A DNA stretch of 64,000 nucleotides from Neisseriaceae bacterium (GCA_017458185.1 JAFTFY010000021.1:1-64000), one strand, 5' to 3'; counted from the first letter of the stretch, positions 1-8,890 are shown. The notes: a model not told the origin generated them from the sequence alone. Numbers and translations are program-made.

Positions 1-693
1 GATATTGCCGTAGGCGGAATGACAGACGCTTTTGAGCAAGGATTAACCCACAACCCTAATTTAAGCCGTGCAGGCAATGCCGCCGAAGTGGGCAATGCAG
101 TGATTAACGGCTTGGGCAGTGCGATTGGCGGCGGCTGGGAACTGCTTGGCGGTAATGACGCAATGGAAGGTTTAGGCGTTGCACGAGACACAGCCATTAT
201 GTTGGAACTTAACCGTGCTTCTCCTGAAACGCAACTTTCCGAAGTCGATTGGTTAGTTCAAGGCAAATTAGGCTATGACGGACTGAAAGAAAGTTATGAA
301 CGCTGGGAAGCGGAAAACCCCAATGCGGCAGAAGTCGCAGGCTTGGGTTGGAATTTCCTTGAAAATGTGCTGACAAAAAAAGGTAAGGGAAAAGACGGTT
401 CTGCACACAATGTCAATACACGAACTGGCGAAATTGTGGCAGAATATAAGAAGAAATCCAAAGAAATTGCTGCACAAAACGGTTGGACAAAAGACAATAA
501 TTTGTCCAAGAAAAACAAGCGTGATGTTTATCGAAGTGCAGACGGTAATACATTGTATGCCCTTGACACTCGACATGGTAACTGGGAAGTTTTGAATAAA
601 AAGGGACAGCATCAAGGCGTTCAAAATTTTGATGGTAAAATTGTTCCTAATTCAAAGGATTCATCTGGTCGTCATGACTTGAAAGTTAAGTAA
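1..693 (+). CDS. C-terminal part of a polymorphic/contact-dependent toxin with a colicin-E3-like 16S rRNase domain (5' end outside window)
   Basis: The frame is open from base 1, so this is the 3' end of a longer secreted effector. The last ~70 residues resemble the cytotoxic domain of colicin E3, which cuts 16S rRNA in the decoding centre. Counting from the Met at base 19, Asp183, His186 and Glu190 have the D-x-x-H-x-x-x-E spacing of the E3 residues Asp510/His513/Glu517. His198 sits in a Gly-Gln-His like the E3 His526 motif, one residue closer. A Lys-rich stretch (about 119-168) precedes it, as in E3. The upstream part has Gly/Ala-rich helical segments typical of a pre-toxin region. The CdiA toxin of Enterobacter cloacae is a known CDI example of this fold. 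The carrier (CdiA/TpsA, MafB or other) cannot be told because the N-terminus is missing. The stop codon overlaps the next start as TAATG. Confidence 0.72.
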   Translation, partial: DIAVGGMTDAFEQGLTHNPNLSRAGNAAEVGNAVINGLGSAIGGGWELLGGNDAMEGLGVARDTAIMLELNRASPETQLSEVDWLVQGKLGYDGLKESYERWEAENPNAAEVAGLGWNFLENVLTKKGKGKDGSAHNVNTRTGEIVAEYKKKSKEIAAQNGWTKDNNLSKKNKRDVYRSADGNTLYALDTRHGNWEVLNKKGQHQGVQNFDGKIVPNSKDSSGRHDLKVK

Positions 694-1118
694 TGGAAAA
701 ATTGATTAACTACAAAGTGCCATATTTAACACGCGGCACTGTTTTTCGCTTACCTGCACAATGGCCTTACGAAAATTTTGTGGATTTTATGATATTGGAA
801 GCGTCCCCTGCATTTAAAATGCAAGTGAATAAAACTATTCCGACTTTTGCATTAACTGCTTCAACAGGTTATCACGGCGGACACCTTTTTGGTGTTATTC
901 CCGATGAAGCGATTGTTAATGTTAATGAAGAAATCGCACAAAAATATGACTTGAAAGTTGCACAGGTATTAAAAACCGATTGGTTTATTGAAAATTGGGC
1001 TGATTGGATTTATCCTGATTGCGATGTAAATGAAGTCTATATTATTCCACAGGGCTATGAAACAGAAAGTTTAGACGGAACAGCAATTACACACAGTCGT
1101 GATATTGTGGTTGATTAA
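693..1118 (+). CDS. Putative immunity protein for the upstream rRNase toxin
   Basis: This 141-residue acidic cytosolic protein starts inside the toxin stop codon (TAATG), so the two are translationally coupled, the normal arrangement of toxin and immunity genes. It has no signal peptide or membrane segment. It is much longer than the ~85-residue colicin E3 immunity protein and I see no similarity to it. Its length is close to that of the unrelated immunity protein paired with the E3-like CdiA toxin of Enterobacter cloacae. I recognise no named family. The role is inferred from position. A strong hairpin terminator follows. Confidence 0.68.
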   Translation: MEKLINYKVPYLTRGTVFRLPAQWPYENFVDFMILEASPAFKMQVNKTIPTFALTASTGYHGGHLFGVIPDEAIVNVNEEIAQKYDLKVAQVLKTDWFIENWADWIYPDCDVNEVYIIPQGYETESLDGTAITHSRDIVVD

Positions 1119-1130
1119 GCTTTTTGAAAC

Positions 1131-1170
1131 AAACAGCGGAAAACCCAAAACTTTCCGCTGTTTTTATTTT
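1131..1170 (+). terminator. Intrinsic terminator after toxin-immunity pair
   Basis: A perfect 12-bp stem (AAACAGCGGAAA at 1131-1142 with TTTCCGCTGTTT at 1152-1163) is followed by T-rich sequence running into a DUS. Confidence 0.85.
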
Positions 1171-1186
1171 TCAGGCTGCCTGAAAA

Positions 1187-1564
1187 TTATAAACACTGCG
1201 TTAATGAAATTTCTATTTTGTCAATAACTGTATCGTTTTTCTCTTTAAAAATATAAACAATTTTTTCTAATCCATTACGAGCCATTTTTTGAATGCTGGG
1301 CGTGGAACACATTTTTTGTTGCATGGCTGTGGTGTCTTTGCCTTGTAGGCTATTAAGATTTTCTGTGGGCGTTTCGTATCGGGAGTGATATTCCAATACA
1401 TTATTATGGCATTTAATTGCTTGAAAAGTAATCATATTGGGAATGCTTTGCTCGACCCACTGATTTTCAATTTTCCGAATATCTTTTTGATATTTCACAC
1501 AAAAATCCGCCGCCATTGTGGGCATAGATAAACACAATGTGGTGATGACAATTAAGTTTTTCAT
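1187..1564 (-). CDS. Secreted periplasmic protein of unknown function
   Basis: This 125-residue protein has a clear Sec signal peptide (MKN-LIVITTLCLSMPTMA, cleavage after AMA near residue 18). The mature part has four Cys (in DFCVKY, IKCHN, KMCSTP and the C-terminal TQCL), so two disulfides are possible in the periplasm. I do not recognise the family. It is flanked by a DUS on each side and has a TTTCC/GGAAA-type ribosome-binding site just upstream on the minus strand. It converges with the toxin-immunity pair and lies downstream of uvrD. Confidence 0.6.
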   Translation of the reverse strand: MKNLIVITTLCLSMPTMAADFCVKYQKDIRKIENQWVEQSIPNMITFQAIKCHNNVLEYHSRYETPTENLNSLQGKDTTAMQQKMCSTPSIQKMARNGLEKIVYIFKEKNDTVIDKIEISLTQCL

Positions 1565-1600
1565 GATTTTTCCTTTCTGTTTTTTTCAGGCAGCCTGAAA

Positions 1601-3769
1601 TTATATTTTACTTAACTTATCTTTGGCAAAATGGGTGTTTAATTCTTTTATGCCTAAACTACCGAAGTTAATCAATAAATTTGTTGAGCCGTCTGTTTTT
1701 TGTATGGCGTTAATAATCACGCCTGTGCCAAATTTTTCGTGGCGGATATTTTCGCCGATAAAAAATCCGTCAAAGTTTTGATGATTATTTTGAATAAAAT
1801 CATTCAGTTGTCTTTCTTTTTCTTTATGCTTAATCGGGCTTAATGCGTGAATAAAATCGTCAGGAATTTCTTCTACAAAACGAGACACCACAGGGTAAAA
1901 AGATTGTCCGTGTAATAAGCGATAAAGGGTTGCGGAAATATATAAGCGTTTTTTGGCACGCGTCATTGCCACATACATAAGCCGCCGTTCTTCTTCTTCG
2001 CCGCCTTTTTCGGCTAATGCGTATTCGGACGGAAATATGCCTTCTTCCGCACCTGTTAAAAATACGCTGTCAAATTCCAAGCCTTTGGCGGCGTGAATGG
2101 TCATCAGTTGCACTGCGTCTGTGTTGTTGCCTGCTTGGTGTTCGCCTGCTTCTAATGAAGCGTTAGACAAAAATACGGATAAAACCGCTTGTGGCGTGGG
2201 GTTTTCAACCGCCATAAAACCGCTTTCTTCTGCCCGAAAGGCGTTAGCGGCGTTGATGAGTTCTTCCAAATTGTCTATGCGTTCGTGCTGGTCGGTTTTT
2301 TGGCTTTGGTAATAGTCAATTAACTGGCTGTTGTTGATTGCTAATTCGACTATTTCAGGCAGCGTTAAAACTGCTGATTGCGTGGCTAATTCTTTGATAA
2401 TATTGATAAAAGCGGCAATTTTCGGTGAACGCACTGCCATTTGGCAGGCTGCCTGAAAATAAGAAATTTCTTCTTCCACAGCATACGACTGAATATTTTC
2501 AATGGTTTTGGCACCGATGCCACGCGGCGGCACATTGACAATGCGTAAAAATGCGTCATTGTCCTGCGGATTAACCGCCAAACGCAAATAAGCCAAAGCG
2601 TGCTTGATTTCCTGCCGCTCATAAAACCGCAAACCGCCGTAAATGCGGTAAGGGATTGATTGTGCAAACAATTCTTGTTCCAGAATACGAGATTGTGCGT
2701 TATTGCGATACAAAACGGCAATTTCGTTATAATTCAAACCATTACGATGAAGTTGTTGGATTTCTTCAATCACAAAATGGCTTTCAGCATAATCGTTTTC
2801 GGCAGACAAAAAGCGAATTTTTTCGCCGTCTTCACTATCGGTGCGTAGATTTTTGCCCAAGCGATTTTTATTATGTGAAATCAAAGCATTAGCCGCTTTT
2901 AAAATAATCCCATGTGAGCGATAGTTGTGTTCTAATTTAATCGGCTCGCAAATTGCAAAATCTTTTAATAACAAAGACATATTACCGACATTCGCCCCAC
3001 GAAAGCGGTAAATGCTTTGGTCATCATCGCCCACAGCAAACACCGCCGCACCGCCTGCCGATAAAAGTTTAATCCACGCATATTGCAGTTTATTGGTGTC
3101 TTGAAATTCATCAATTAAAATATGGCGAAAGCGTTGCTGGTAGTGTTGTCGCAAGGCTTCATTCGCTTGCAAAACTTCATATGAACGCAACAATAATTCA
3201 GCAAAATCAAGCACGCCTTCTTTACGACAACGCGTGTCGTAATGTGCAAAACACTCAATTAAATGGCGGTGATATTCGTCTTTGGCAGTAAGAGCGTTGG
3301 CACGCAAACCGTTTTCTTTATGGCTGTTAATAAAGCCCTGCAAGGCTTTGGGGGCGATATAACTTTCGGCAATATTCCATTCTTTCAGCAAGCGTTTAAT
3401 CACCGACAACTGGTCGGCAGAATCCAAAATGCGAAAGTTTTCAGGCAGCCCCGCGTCCCTGTGATGAATGCGTAAAAAGCGACAACACAGCCCATGAAAA
3501 GTGCCCAACCACATTTGCTTGACATTAGCAGACACCATTGTGGAGAGCCGATGAGCCATTTCTTTGGCGGCTTTATTGGTGAAAGTAACCGCCAAAACCG
3601 CATGGGGACTAACGCTGCCTGTGGCAAGCAACCACGCAATGCGTGTGGTTAAAACCCGCGTTTTCCCACTGCCCGCACCTGCCAAAATTAAGGCGGATTC
3701 ATTAGGAAAAGTAACTGCCCGCAACTGTTCGGGATTGAGATTGTTTAATAAAGATAAAGCGTTTTGCAT
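1601..3769 (-). CDS. uvrD: UvrD/Rep-family superfamily 1 DNA helicase
   Basis: This 722-residue 3'-5' helicase acts in nucleotide excision and mismatch repair. Visible motifs: Q-motif (LNPEQLRAV), Walker A AGAGSGKT (about 30-37), motif Ia TFTNKAAKEM, Walker B LIDEFQDTN, motif III GDDDQSIYRFRGA, motif IV YRS, motif V TIHAAKGLEFD and motif VI YVAMTRAKK. The C-terminal module (HEKFGTGVI) fits UvrD/PcrA more than Rep. I chose Met at 3769. A longer frame from 3844 runs through a DUS and lacks family similarity. A TATAAT lies about 14 nt before the chosen start and no good Shine-Dalgarno is seen, so the leader may be very short. A DUS fragment lies inside the gene near 2445. Confidence 0.88.
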   Translation of the reverse strand: MQNALSLLNNLNPEQLRAVTFPNESALILAGAGSGKTRVLTTRIAWLLATGSVSPHAVLAVTFTNKAAKEMAHRLSTMVSANVKQMWLGTFHGLCCRFLRIHHRDAGLPENFRILDSADQLSVIKRLLKEWNIAESYIAPKALQGFINSHKENGLRANALTAKDEYHRHLIECFAHYDTRCRKEGVLDFAELLLRSYEVLQANEALRQHYQQRFRHILIDEFQDTNKLQYAWIKLLSAGGAAVFAVGDDDQSIYRFRGANVGNMSLLLKDFAICEPIKLEHNYRSHGIILKAANALISHNKNRLGKNLRTDSEDGEKIRFLSAENDYAESHFVIEEIQQLHRNGLNYNEIAVLYRNNAQSRILEQELFAQSIPYRIYGGLRFYERQEIKHALAYLRLAVNPQDNDAFLRIVNVPPRGIGAKTIENIQSYAVEEEISYFQAACQMAVRSPKIAAFINIIKELATQSAVLTLPEIVELAINNSQLIDYYQSQKTDQHERIDNLEELINAANAFRAEESGFMAVENPTPQAVLSVFLSNASLEAGEHQAGNNTDAVQLMTIHAAKGLEFDSVFLTGAEEGIFPSEYALAEKGGEEEERRLMYVAMTRAKKRLYISATLYRLLHGQSFYPVVSRFVEEIPDDFIHALSPIKHKEKERQLNDFIQNNHQNFDGFFIGENIRHEKFGTGVIINAIQKTDGSTNLLINFGSLGIKELNTHFAKDKLSKI

Positions 3770-3853
3770 AGTGGGTGTATTATAACGGTTTTCAGGCTGC
3801 CTGAATAAGCGTAAAATCTTGACATTGTTGTTGATTAAATACACAATAAAACA

Positions 3854-4150
3854 ATGCGATATACCGTTGAAAAGACAGATGAATTTAATGCTTGGTTCAA
3901 TGCCTTAAAAGACAAGCAAGCACAAAGAAGTATTAGCGTGCGTGCGGTGCGTGCTGAACAAGGTAATTTTGGCAATTACAGACCTTTACGCTGTGGCGTG
4001 TCTGAAATGAAAATCGACATAGGCAAAGGTTATCGAGTATATTACACCATACGGCGGCAAAAAGTGATTTTCTTATTGTGTGGCGGCGATAAATCCACAC
4101 AAGATGAAGACATTAAAAGAGCAATCAAAATAGCGGAGCAAATAAAATGA
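3854..4150 (+). CDS. RelE/HigB-like toxin of a type II toxin-antitoxin pair
   Basis: This 98-residue basic protein is of the addiction-module killer type (phage Gp49-like/HigB group of the RelE/ParE superfamily). It has the family pattern F-x-x-W-F near residue 15, the central segment with NYRPLRCGVSEMKI, and the core GYRVYYTIRRQKVIFLLCGG with the conserved GGDKSTQ-DI region. Family members usually cleave mRNA on the ribosome. It is unusual in lying upstream of its antitoxin, as in higBA, and overlaps it by ATGA. It is transcribed divergently from uvrD. Confidence 0.8.
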   Translation: MRYTVEKTDEFNAWFNALKDKQAQRSISVRAVRAEQGNFGNYRPLRCGVSEMKIDIGKGYRVYYTIRRQKVIFLLCGGDKSTQDEDIKRAIKIAEQIK

Positions 4151-4416
4151 GCGAAATCAAAACAACCCCTTTTGTGATTTACGATTATCTTCAAAGCGAA
4201 GAAGATATTATTGGTTTTGTTGAAGAAGCAAAACGGCAAGCCGAAGAAGAACAGGACGACAGCATTTTGCATATCGCCTTGCTTACCGCAATTAAAGCCA
4301 GAGCCTTGTTGCAATTCGCTCAAAAAGTAGGTGTTGATGAGCAATCATTATTAAAGCCCAAAGATACAAAACAAAGAAAAGAAATCATTAACAAGGCGTT
4401 ACTTGCTTATGCTTAA
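4147..4416 (+). CDS. HigA-like antitoxin paired with upstream RelE/HigB toxin
   Basis: This 89-residue acidic protein matches the addiction-module antidote family in its N-terminal half (TTPFVIYDYLQSEEDIIGFVEEA). The usual C-terminal XRE helix-turn-helix is degraded or divergent: the region KVGVDEQSLLKPKDTKQ replaces the typical TGLSREALYKAL pattern. DNA-binding autoregulation is therefore uncertain. The start codon overlaps the toxin stop (ATGA). A terminator hairpin follows directly. Confidence 0.75.
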   Translation: MSEIKTTPFVIYDYLQSEEDIIGFVEEAKRQAEEEQDDSILHIALLTAIKARALLQFAQKVGVDEQSLLKPKDTKQRKEIINKALLAYA

Positions 4417-4421
4417 AATGC

Positions 4422-4450
4422 AAAACCCCAAGCATAGGCTTGGGGTTTTT
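4422..4450 (+). terminator. Intrinsic terminator of the toxin-antitoxin operon
   Basis: A 12-bp perfect stem (AAAACCCCAAGC, loop ATAG, GCTTGGGGTTTT) ends in a T-run at 4446-4450 and abuts a DUS. Confidence 0.9.
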
Positions 4451-4490
4451 CAGGCTGCCTGAAAGGTTTTGATTAAAGGAATAATAAATA

Positions 4491-5243
4491 ATGTGGTTAA
4501 TTGAATTAGCAAATAAAATACATTTAGGGCAGTATAATATGCTGTATCTTTTTATTTTTCTGCTATTTTCGGGCATATATCGAATGTATGACGGTAAGCG
4601 GCGGTTATTATTTAAACAACAGCCTGATGATAGAGTAAATTTAATTCCTGATGATGATGTGGTGCAATTATGGCATAACTTAACAAAATTAAATATTAAA
4701 TTTGGTTATTTTTTTCAAAAATATGGTTTGTTTTTAGTTGTTTGTGCGGCGGTAAATATTTTATTTTTTCTAAAAACAAATTTAAGTATCAAAGATATAA
4801 TATTGGATTGTGGTTTATTCGGATTTTTAATATTATCAATTATAATTATTATTGCATTTCTTGGTTTTTTATTATTAACAAGACAATCTGATATTAATTT
4901 ATCGGGTATAGATGATTACAGATACTGGGCGTTAAATTTTATTTGGGATAAAGAAAGTATTATTGCACTTTATAAATTTTTTCATTTTTATAAAAGAGAA
5001 GATTGGCATAAGTTATCATCGCTTGATGAACAACAAAAATTAGGAATTAAATTAAATAATAAATATTCGGAACATAACTTATTTCTTGGGGCATCTTATA
5101 AAAAATTATTTGAACAATGTAAAATAAATAGAGAAGTACATATTATTATTGGAGCAATGATGAAGTATTTTTCTTGGTTGTTATTGATTATTTCGATAAC
5201 CGCATATCACGGCGTGAAATATTATTTAATCAATTATGTATAA
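4491..5243 (+). CDS. Hypothetical inner-membrane protein, AT-rich
   Basis: This 250-residue protein has hydrophobic segments near residues 14-30, 72-95, 103-130 and 225-245, consistent with four membrane helices, and charged cytosolic loops between them. No enzyme motif is visible and I do not recognise the family. It is much richer in A and T than its neighbours hscB and ppx. It is bracketed by two DUS copies (about 4450 and 5255). Its codon and base use suggest acquired DNA or relaxed selection. Confidence 0.65.
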   Translation: MWLIELANKIHLGQYNMLYLFIFLLFSGIYRMYDGKRRLLFKQQPDDRVNLIPDDDVVQLWHNLTKLNIKFGYFFQKYGLFLVVCAAVNILFFLKTNLSIKDIILDCGLFGFLILSIIIIIAFLGFLLLTRQSDINLSGIDDYRYWALNFIWDKESIIALYKFFHFYKREDWHKLSSLDEQQKLGIKLNNKYSEHNLFLGASYKKLFEQCKINREVHIIIGAMMKYFSWLLLIISITAYHGVKYYLINYV

Positions 5244-5290
5244 CATTGAATTTTTTCAGGCAGCCTGAAACCTTAAATGACGGATAAAAA

Positions 5291-5794
5291 ATGAACAACT
5301 TTTTCACACTTTTTCATTTGCCGCAGGATTATGCGATTGATTTGGCGGCGTTAGAACAAACCTATCGCGTTTTGGCGGCACAATATCACCCTGACCGTGC
5401 GGCAGGGCAATCGGCGTTTCATCAAAAAGAAAATATGATGATGACCGCAAGCATCAATCAGGCGTATGGCGTTTTGCGTGATGATATTGAACGCGGCGTG
5501 CATATATTGGCGTTACACGGTATTGACGCGAATGCACACGAACACAATATCGCTGACCCTGAATTTTTAATGCAGCAAATGGCGTGGCGAGAAGATTTGG
5601 ACAACGCCCAAACACTTGACGAAGTGAATAAATTAAATCAACAAATTCAAGAAGTTAAATGTGATATTCAACAACAATTACTTGCGGAATTTCACAATCA
5701 AAATTATCCAAACGCCACGCAAACCTTACAACGCCTGCGATTTGTGCATAAATTATTAACGGCGATTGATGAGAAAAGGGAACAAATGGCGTGA
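5291..5794 (+). CDS. hscB: Fe-S cluster assembly co-chaperone HscB
   Basis: This 167-residue J-domain protein stimulates the HscA ATPase and delivers the scaffold IscU during iron-sulfur cluster transfer. The J domain carries the essential HPD motif at residues 33-35 (QYHPDRAAG). The C-terminal three-helix domain that binds IscU is present, with NQAYGVLRD and the FLMQQMAWREDL region. Length matches the family (about 165-175). It stands alone here; hscA and iscU are not in the window. A DUS lies just upstream. Confidence 0.92.
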   Translation: MNNFFTLFHLPQDYAIDLAALEQTYRVLAAQYHPDRAAGQSAFHQKENMMMTASINQAYGVLRDDIERGVHILALHGIDANAHEHNIADPEFLMQQMAWREDLDNAQTLDEVNKLNQQIQEVKCDIQQQLLAEFHNQNYPNATQTLQRLRFVHKLLTAIDEKREQMA

Positions 5795-5802
5795 TGATAG
5801 TC

Positions 5803-5870
5803 GTAGGGTGGGTTTTCTAACCCACCAAAAGCACCGTAGGTGCTTATAGGGTGGGCATTCCTGCCCACCA
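5803..5870. repeat. Modular hairpin block (GGTGGG...CCCACC type)
   Basis: Three adjacent small hairpins follow hscB: GGTGGGTT-TTCT-AACCCACC, AGCACC-GTA-GGTGCT and GGTGGGCA-TTCC-TGCCCACC. The same GTAGGGTGGG module recurs at about 6683, 22512, 54905, 62444 and 62750. Confidence 0.7.
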
Positions 5871-5928
5871 AAACGGACGCAAATCTTTTAGGCTGCCTGA
5901 AAATAAATTTTAGATAGGAATATCAATT

Positions 5929-6600
5929 ATGTATGAAGATGATTATTGGTTTAACAAAAAAGTAGAAGAGAAAAAAGAGATTAACGAAAAGCAAGAACAG
6001 TTAGAAAATAAACTGTTGTTTGCAGGTAATATTTTTATGTATTTAATAATTGCTTATGCTTTTATTATTTTTTTGGTGATTTTCTTTTATAAGAATTTAT
6101 TTTATTTTACTGACTGGCGATTTTTAACAATGATAACACCTAATATTTTTATTCCTAATCTTGGAGAAAATCCAGTTGTATCACCTTATTTGTTAGGCGG
6201 ATTGAATTTTATCGTTTCAGTATTTTTCTTTATGTATATGTTTATATTACATATGAAACAGTTAATTATTTGCAAAGGAATAATGAGACCGATTGGCAAA
6301 AATAAATATAATGTATATGCCTATGATTTTTATGTTCTTGGAGAAAGAAATCATAATTCAACAATATTTGGTATTAAAGGTTTTTATATCAATATATTAT
6401 TAAGTATTCCTGTAAGTATTCTTATCTTGTATATGGGTAAAGAAGGTGGATTTGCTAATTTAGAGAAATTTAAATTGGTGATTTCTTTTTGGATACAGCC
6501 ATTGTTAATAGGTGCTGTAAATGGATTACTTCTCTCTCGAATTATATATTCTCTTTTCATTGGCAAAATAGAATATACATTGGATAGGGAAAAATGGTAA
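5929..6600 (+). CDS. Hypothetical inner-membrane protein, AT-rich
   Basis: This 223-residue protein begins with a charged Lys/Glu-rich stretch (about residues 8-32) that could form a short coiled coil. Predicted membrane helices follow near residues 33-56, 88-112, 152-172 and 190-212. A ribosome-binding site (TAGGAA) precedes the ATG. I recognise no family. Like the gene at 4491 it is strongly AT-rich and bounded by DUS-type sequences on both sides. Confidence 0.62.
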   Translation: MYEDDYWFNKKVEEKKEINEKQEQLENKLLFAGNIFMYLIIAYAFIIFLVIFFYKNLFYFTDWRFLTMITPNIFIPNLGENPVVSPYLLGGLNFIVSVFFFMYMFILHMKQLIICKGIMRPIGKNKYNVYAYDFYVLGERNHNSTIFGIKGFYINILLSIPVSILILYMGKEGGFANLEKFKLVISFWIQPLLIGAVNGLLLSRIIYSLFIGKIEYTLDREKW

Positions 6601-6669
6601 AACCTATATTTAATGGATTTTATGTTTGGAACAAAATCTTTTCAGGTAGCCTGAAATAGTTTTGTTTAT

Positions 6670-6714
6670 CAACGCCTAACGGCGTTGCGGTGGGCTGGGA
6701 AGCCCACCCTACAA
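6670..6714. repeat. Modular hairpin block plus variant DUS upstream of ppx
   Basis: CAACGCC-TAAC-GGCGTTG is followed by GGTGGGCT-GGGA-AGCCCACC and CTACA. A DUS variant with AGGTAGCCTGAA lies at about 6641. It reads as the Eikenella-type AGGCTACCTGAA on the other strand. Confidence 0.7.
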
Positions 6715-6769
6715 GCCCGCCTTAAATCGTCTATAATCTACCCTTTATGCAAAATAAGAGTAAATCATT

Positions 6770-8272
6770 GTGATTGCAGAACAAGATTTAATTGCCTGTG
6801 TGGATTTGGGGTCGAATAGTTTTCGTTTGCAGATTTGTCGCAATGCTAACGGTGCGTTGCAAGTGGTTGATTCTGTAAAAGAAACCGTGCGAATGGCGGC
6901 GGGTTTGGACAGTCAAAAAAATCTCGCAGACGAAACACGCAAAAAAGCCTTGCATTGTTTAATGCGGTTTGGCGAACGCTTGCGGGGTTTTTCGCCTGAA
7001 CGCGTTCGAGCCGTTGCCACGAACTCGTTTCGGGTGATGAATAATGTTTCGCCCTTTTTGCGTGATGCCGAAGCCGCTTTGGGCTTTGCGATTGACATTA
7101 TCGCAGGGCGAGAAGAAGCCCGCTTGATTTACACTGGCGTGTTGCATTCCTTGCCGTTTGGCGGACGCAAAGCCTTGATTGTGGATATTGGCGGCGGTTC
7201 AACCGAATTTGTCATCGGCAAAACCGCACGCCCCGATACCGCTGAAAGCCTGCCTTTGGGCTGTGTGGCATACAGCGTACGCTTTTTTGCGGACGGTGTG
7301 GTGAATGAGCATAATTTTCAGGCAGCCATAAACACCGCAAGGGCGGAAATTCAACGCATTTCAGGCAGCCTGAAAACGGTCGGCTGGGATTTTGCGGTCG
7401 GCACATCAGGCACGGTACGCACCATTCGCAATATTATCGCCGCCCGCTTTGGCGAAGAAAAAATCACCCGCCAACACATTGATTTATTAGGAAAAGAATT
7501 GATTGCCGCAGGGCGGGCAGAAAACACGCACTGGCAAGGCTTAACAGACGATCGCGTAGGCATTATTGCTGGCGGATTAAGCGTTTTGACAGCGGTTTTT
7601 GCGGAATTGTCATTAGACGAAATCACCGTAACCGATGCGGCGTTGCGAGACGGCGTGTTTTACGACTTAATCGGTCGCACGCCAAACAATGATTTGCGTG
7701 ATGAAACCGTAGCCGAATTTCAACGCCGCTATCACATTGACACACGGCAAGCGGCTCGTGTTAAAGAAATTGCTTTATATTATTGGCAAATTTTATCAAC
7801 ACAACTCACGCACGCCGATAGCGACTATTGGCAACATTGCTTATCGTGGGCGGCGAATTTGCACGAAATTGGGTTAAGCATTGCCTATACGGCGTATCAC
7901 AAACATTCGGCGTATATTTTGGACAATGCGGATATGCCTGGATTTTCGCGTCAAGACCAACGCCATTTGTCTTGTTTGGTGTTGGCTCATCGTGGCGATT
8001 TGAAGAAAATTCAAGATATGATTGACGACAAACCGCAGCAATATTTACCGATTATGGCACTGCGTTTGGCAAGCCTGTTTTGTCGTGGGCGACAAGATTT
8101 CAGGCTGCCTGAAAAAAATGCTCTGCATTTTGATTTACACAAACGGCACTGCGATTTATCCATAGACCGACAATGGCTTGCCGACAACCCACTCACCGCC
8201 CAAGCATTGGTCTTTGAAACAGACGCATGGCAAAAAATCGGCGTGGCGTTTCAAATTAGATTGTTGTCGTAG
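6770..8272 (+). CDS. ppx: Exopolyphosphatase (Ppx/GppA family)
   Basis: This 500-residue enzyme releases phosphate from polyphosphate or hydrolyses pppGpp. The actin-like ATPase folds are visible: phosphate-1 motif CVDLGSNSFRLQI (about 10-22) and phosphate-2 motif IVDIGGGSTEFVIG (about 138-151). An HD-like C-terminal domain includes HCLSWAANLHEIGLSI. The start is GTG at 6770, and a TATAAT -10 element lies at 6732-6737. Three DUS-type sequences sit inside the gene (about 7319, 7360, 8099) and are translated as ISGSLKT and DFRLPEKN. A Ppx/GppA distinction cannot be made from motifs alone. Confidence 0.9.
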   Translation: MIAEQDLIACVDLGSNSFRLQICRNANGALQVVDSVKETVRMAAGLDSQKNLADETRKKALHCLMRFGERLRGFSPERVRAVATNSFRVMNNVSPFLRDAEAALGFAIDIIAGREEARLIYTGVLHSLPFGGRKALIVDIGGGSTEFVIGKTARPDTAESLPLGCVAYSVRFFADGVVNEHNFQAAINTARAEIQRISGSLKTVGWDFAVGTSGTVRTIRNIIAARFGEEKITRQHIDLLGKELIAAGRAENTHWQGLTDDRVGIIAGGLSVLTAVFAELSLDEITVTDAALRDGVFYDLIGRTPNNDLRDETVAEFQRRYHIDTRQAARVKEIALYYWQILSTQLTHADSDYWQHCLSWAANLHEIGLSIAYTAYHKHSAYILDNADMPGFSRQDQRHLSCLVLAHRGDLKKIQDMIDDKPQQYLPIMALRLASLFCRGRQDFRLPEKNALHFDLHKRHCDLSIDRQWLADNPLTAQALVFETDAWQKIGVAFQIRLLS

Positions 8273-8319
8273 GGTGTGGGGTTTTAATAAAATATATTTC
8301 AGGCAGCCTGAAAACAACT

Positions 8320-8541
8320 ATGCACGGGAATTTGTATATGTATTCTAATGCAAGTCAAAAAATTATCCGCATAATATTGGGCATATTATTGATACCGTTA
8401 TTTGGCGATATTTTTATTTTGTTGTTTTTAGGAAAATTGAGTTCCCGTATGGGTTTGGGGACTTATCTTATTGCCTTAATTTTTACCATTATTCCCACTT
8501 TAATTTATTGTTTAATTATAGAATGTGGCACAAAAAATTAG
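8320..8541 (+). CDS. Small hypothetical membrane protein
   Basis: A 73-residue ORF with two hydrophobic segments (about 16-36 and 47-66) and a Ser-Arg-Met loop between them. The first ATG lies right behind a DUS; an internal ATG at 8338 with GGGA upstream is the likelier start. It overlaps the next small ORF. I recognise no family. Confidence 0.42.
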   Translation: MHGNLYMYSNASQKIIRIILGILLIPLFGDIFILLFLGKLSSRMGLGTYLIALIFTIIPTLIYCLIIECGTKN

Positions 8542-8738
8542 CCGAGCGTTGGGTCATTTCTTTTATCTTTGCAGTTATTTTAGGTTGTTATCTTAATGAA
8601 GTTGTTGATTTTTTAGGGCGTGTCGGACTGTATAAATGGGTTTTTTCTTCAATCTTTGCTGTCATTTTAACTGAATGTGTTTTTTTATCTATTTCCAAAG
8701 CATTGTTGTATTTAGACACAGGAAATATCAAAACATAA
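8523..8738 (+). CDS. Small hypothetical membrane protein
   Basis: About 71 residues with two hydrophobic stretches (WVISFIFAVILGCYL and WVFSSIFAVILTECVFL). The related phrases FIFAVIL and SIFAVIL suggest an internal repeat. I place the start at 8523, overlapping the preceding ORF by 19 bases. A longer frame from 8508 is possible. The two ORFs could be the halves of one interrupted four-helix membrane gene, since both are short and hydrophobic. Confidence 0.42.
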   Translation: MWHKKLAERWVISFIFAVILGCYLNEVVDFLGRVGLYKWVFSSIFAVILTECVFLSISKALLYLDTGNIKT

Positions 8739-8890
8739 CACATTATGTTAAGAATAAACCGTTCAGGCAGCCTGAAAAGTTTTTATTTATTAAAAAACAA
8801 TATGTTATACAAAATTATACACTATTTGTATAATGATACAAACCATAAATAATTATATATAATGCCTATATTTCAGGCTGCCTGAAAGCC

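Noticed and set aside
3770..3844. N-terminal extension of UvrD
   Set aside because: The extension reads a DUS and has no family similarity; the Met at 3769 starts the conserved domain.
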